Assembly: GCA_964353855.1 (NCBI GenBank)
Contig: CAYGWX010000060.1
Location: forward strand, 1-15,307
Length of the DNA: 15,307 nucleotides
Source: CAYGWX01 sp964353855 [NCBI: uncultured bacterium]
Lineage (GTDB): Bacteria > Edwardsbacteria > CAYGWX01
Reading direction: 5' to 3'
Under the pieces are notes generated by a model. It searched no databases. It had not been told where the DNA came from and was given only the letters and a program-made list of their open reading frames with translations. Of this stretch, positions 13,586 to 15,307 are shown in pieces. The stretch's first letter is position 1. Each line of letters begins with the position of its first letter. A program made the translations under genes and the position numbers.

Positions 13586-13786
13586 CTAAGTCAGCTTTTC
13601 GAGAAGGGCTTCCTGATCGTCCGCCAGGTCCCTGGCCCGGACGTAGTTGCCCTCTTCCAGGGCTTTCTGCATCTGGGCGTCCAGCTCGGCCACCCGCTTG
13701 AGGATGGCCTCCGGGGACTCCGGCGAAGGAGGGGCCGCTTTACTTTTCTTGAGCTCGGGCTTGGTTTTGGGTGATGGTTTTTTCAT
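13586..13786 (-). CDS. small UVR-motif protein
   Basis: This 66-aa protein has a basic, Pro/Lys-rich N-terminus (1-25) and a single UvrB/UvrC-like UVR motif (about 29-64: RVAELDAQMQKALEEGNYVR… then ARDLADDQ and LLEKL). In UvrB and UvrC that motif mediates their contact; stand-alone UVR proteins such as those beside clpC/mcsB have other roles. Which applies here is unknown. The ATG lies inside the transglycosylase gene (47-bp overlap) and has no Shine-Dalgarno; a run of seven Ts precedes it. The frame stays open upstream as a shadow of the transglycosylase gene. A TGA reachable by a -1 shift from the transglycosylase frame overlaps this ATG exactly (ATGA). Confidence 0.7.
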   Translation of the reverse strand: MKKPSPKTKPELKKSKAAPPSPESPEAILKRVAELDAQMQKALEEGNYVRARDLADDQEALLEKLT

Positions 13787-14885
13787 GGCGTAAAAAAAGA
13801 GGGAGATAGCGGTTGCGGGTGTAGCGGGGGAGGCTGGCGGGGCTGAGCTTGCCCCCGCGGGTGCAGGCGCGAAGCACCCGTCCCTCGCCGCAGTTGTAGG
13901 CCGCCAGCGCGGCCATCCGGTTTCCCCCGAACAGGCCGTGCAGGTATTTGAGATAGGACAGGCTGGCATAGAGGTTTTTATACCCGTCCGCGCGCTCGTC
14001 GGAGAGGATATCGCGGTAGAACTGCTCCACGGAGATCTTGCGGCGGTGAAGCAGGGTGATGAGCTGGCGGGAGGGGACCGTGGAGAGGCCCGCGAAGCGC
14101 TCCGCGGTCTCCGGGAGGATCTGGCCCAGGCCGACCTCGCCGTGAGATCCCACGCCGTAAGGGTTCCGGCGGGACTCCAGCTCCACCAGGGCCTGGACCA
14201 TGTCCGGGCTGAGGAAGTCGAACTCCCCGCCCGAGGAGGCGATGACCTCCTGGGCCGCGGTCCGCACCTCCTCGCGGGTCATCCGGGCATGGCTCCCCGT
14301 GAACTCATTCAGCCGGCGCAGCATCTCGTTTACGGAGCGCCAGGTGCGGGGGGCTTCGGAGAGCGCCGCCAGCACCGCCTTCTGTCTCTCCTCGCGCTTG
14401 GGGTCCTTGCCCTCAAACAGGTACCAGGCAGAGGGCCCCCTCTGGTCCGGAGGCATGACCCAGGCGACATCCCCCGAGCCCATGGCTTTTAAGGCCAGGC
14501 TCGTCTCCACCCTCAGGCTCTCACAATACGCCGAAAGGACGAAGTCCTTCCTGCCCCCCTTAAGGGAGATCCCCAGAACGCCTTTCGCCTGACCCAGCGA
14601 ATCCGTGACCGGAGCATACAGGGTGTCTTTCGGCGCCTTCTTCCCGCGACCGAGGAGGAGGGCCACCGGGATACCGGAAGCGGGACGTCCAGCCCGATCC
14701 AGGACCAGGATATCGTAGGAGAGGCCCAGGAACCGTTCGCTCCGGGTCGCCCTCTCCTCCACGGAAAAGGAAAGGACCGGCACCCCGAGGAGCGAGGTGT
14801 CGGGAACCGCCGGCGTTTCCAGGCCGGAGGCCATCCCGAACCAGAGGGAAAGCAGAAGGAGGGTTACAACGATGCTGGGAATCAT
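13740..14885 (-). CDS. lytic transglycosylase (SLT domain) with N-terminal Ig-like domain
   Basis: This 381-aa exported enzyme is predicted to cleave peptidoglycan glycan strands. Its hydrophobic signal peptide (about 1-20) is unusual in lacking a basic n-region. An invasin-like Ig domain follows (about 55-135, LVLDRAGRPASGIPVALLL…TDSLGQAKGVL). The SLT/goose-lysozyme-like catalytic domain (about 222-366) has Glu237 in LVELESRRNPYG, GLGQI (252-256) and AAYNCGEGRV (328-337). The ATG at 14885 is forced by an in-frame TAA four codons upstream. There is no Shine-Dalgarno, and the -10 lies 6 bases away, so it is probably leaderless. The last 20 residues (RHEKTITQ onwards) follow a TTTTTTT run and overlap the UVR gene; they could be altered by a frameshift there. 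Confidence 0.9.
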   Translation of the reverse strand: MIPSIVVTLLLLSLWFGMASGLETPAVPDTSLLGVPVLSFSVEERATRSERFLGLSYDILVLDRAGRPASGIPVALLLGRGKKAPKDTLYAPVTDSLGQAKGVLGISLKGGRKDFVLSAYCESLRVETSLALKAMGSGDVAWVMPPDQRGPSAWYLFEGKDPKREERQKAVLAALSEAPRTWRSVNEMLRRLNEFTGSHARMTREEVRTAAQEVIASSGGEFDFLSPDMVQALVELESRRNPYGVGSHGEVGLGQILPETAERFAGLSTVPSRQLITLLHRRKISVEQFYRDILSDERADGYKNLYASLSYLKYLHGLFGGNRMAALAAYNCGEGRVLRACTRGGKLSPASLPRYTRNRYLPLFLRHEKTITQNQARAQEK

Positions 14886-14891
14886 AGGGCT

Positions 14892-14921
14892 ATTTTACTC
14901 ATAGTGCAGGACCTTTTGCAA
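14892..14921 (-). promoter_or_regulatory. promoter of the lytic transglycosylase gene, leaderless geometry
   Basis: On the minus strand TTGCAA (14921-14916), an 18-bp spacer and TAAAAT (14897-14892) end six bases before the ATG at 14885. The predicted transcription start coincides with the start codon. Confidence 0.5.
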
Positions 14922-14962
14922 CCTCTTTTTTCGTTTTCGTGAATTTTTTCTTAAAAAAGAGG
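14922..14962. repeat. perfect 10-bp inverted repeat with T/A runs
   Basis: CCTCTTTTTT (14922-14931) and AAAAAAGAGG (14953-14962) are separated by 21 bases. The repeat abuts the -35 of the transglycosylase promoter. It may be a regulator-binding site or a weak hairpin; there is too little GC for a standard terminator. Confidence 0.4.
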
Positions 14963-15040
14963 GGGGAGTTTCAACTGGTTTTTGAAGGACGAACCCAGAG
15001 TCCCCCGCTTTTATCCTACCCCAGATAAGGCCCCTTTTTC

Positions 15041-15072
15041 AAGTTTGTCTCATAAGTAGCTCCGACAAAGCT
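15041..15072. repeat. inverted repeat, possible operator
   Basis: AGTTTGTC (about 15042-15049) is mirrored by GACAAAgCT (15064-15072), 8 pairs with one bulged G and a 14-base centre. It lies in the gene-free end of the window. No adjacent start codon links it to a specific gene. Confidence 0.3.
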
Positions 15073-15127
15073 CAGAAACGAGGTAACTCTTAAAGTAGAC
15101 ATAATACCGGGGACCTCCGAAAGGCCT

Positions 15128-15307
15128 ATGAAAACCGGGAGGGGTTTCCGAGGTATTCAGGAGGTATTCACGAGGTATTCACGCCGTCCCCTCCCGATCC
15201 CCTGTTTTTTGAACCGAAGATTTTTGAAGATTTCCGTCAGGGTACAATTTGTAGTGGTCTTTCCCGAAAAGAGCACAAGGCAAGACAAGGTAAAGACCTT
15301 TCATTTA
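15128..15307 (+). CDS. doubtful open frame running off the window
   Basis: An ATG at 15128 (AAAGG four bases upstream) opens a 60-codon frame that is still open at the end of the window. It is Arg-rich, matches nothing I recognise, and reads through the 11-bp repeats in changing frames, which argues that the DNA here is not protein-coding. Confidence 0.12.
   Translation, partial: MKTGRGFRGIQEVFTRYSRRPLPIPCFLNRRFLKISVRVQFVVVFPEKSTRQDKVKTFHL
15139..15182. repeat. iteron-like 11-bp direct repeat array
   Basis: Units start at 15150, 15161 and 15172, each GAGGTATTCA plus G or C, with a strict 11-bp period. A fourth, degenerate copy (GAGGGGTTTCC, 7 of 11 matches) sits exactly one period upstream at 15139. 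Eleven bases is about one helical turn, so all copies face the same side of the DNA, as in arrays of protein-binding sites. Confidence 0.75.

Larger units (their letters stand above)
14886..15307. other. gene-free end region with repeats
   Basis: About 420 bases, AT-rich in parts, hold the transglycosylase promoter, two inverted repeats (14922-14962 and 15041-15072) and the 11-bp direct repeats. They also hold a doubled GAAGATTT (15217-15234) and an isolated TACAAT (15243-15248) that could be a -10 for a plus-strand gene starting beyond the window. No -35 at the right distance was found for it, and no tRNA or rRNA was seen. Confidence 0.6.

Noticed and set aside
13720-13800. +1 frameshift fusing the transglycosylase to the UVR protein
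   Set aside because: The frame is open, but the heptamer U UUU UUA favours -1, which stops at once; no +1 signal such as a rare-codon or stop context is seen.
13787-13969. Upstream extension of the UVR-motif frame
   Set aside because: It is the shadow of the transglycosylase active-site region; only the part from ATG 13786 has the UVR motif.
1-15307. CRISPR arrays, tRNA, rRNA, insertion sequences
   Set aside because: No spaced 20-40 bp direct repeats, cloverleaf-like segments, rRNA stretches or transposase frames were found; large shadow frames opposite the real genes are GC-rich artefacts.

Overview
The window looks like chromosome of an uncultivated GC-rich bacterium. Two secreted proteins end in the FlgD-like/type IX-style C-terminal sorting domain typical of Bacteroidetes/FCB-related lineages and of candidate phyla such as WOR-3 or Edwardsbacteria. 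That placement is an inference of low certainty, because no rRNA or other marker gene is present. No tRNA, rRNA, CRISPR array, transposase, integrase or phage gene was seen.

Left part, minus strand, read right to left: an ECF sigma factor and its zinc-binding, membrane-anchored anti-sigma factor (7316-6349, ATGA overlap); a strong terminator; selenide,water dikinase SelD (6230-5175), whose catalytic residue is encoded by an in-frame TGA (selenocysteine); an Rrf2 regulator with three cysteines spaced like Fe-S ligands; a secreted FlgD-tailed protein with four separate arrays of 7-bp tandem repeats inside its coding sequence; a terminator; and a large secreted subtilisin-like S8 protease with its own consensus promoter and terminator. 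The sigma/anti-sigma pair, Rrf2 and Sec-SelD share a redox/thiol/selenium theme.

Right part, plus strand: a consensus promoter at 7680-7708 drives DUF362 protein, a Tat-signal AmmeMemoRadiSam-type radical SAM enzyme (TGATG overlap), adenosine-specific kinase (12-nt gap) and a large membrane protein with a central spermidine-synthase-like domain. RlmN follows from its own promoter, apparently as a leaderless transcript. Convergent to it on the minus strand lie a lytic transglycosylase (also apparently leaderless) and a 66-aa UVR-motif protein that starts inside the transglycosylase gene, next to a U UUU UUA slippery heptamer.

The last 420 bases hold no convincing gene. They contain inverted repeats and a compact array of 11-bp direct repeats (three perfect, one degenerate).

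Points most worth a second look are the UGA-recoded selD with a candidate SECIS hairpin, the heptanucleotide islands in 3402-4583, the leaderless-start pattern, the slippery junction between the transglycosylase and UVR genes, the ECF-type autoregulatory promoter, and the 11-bp repeat array.
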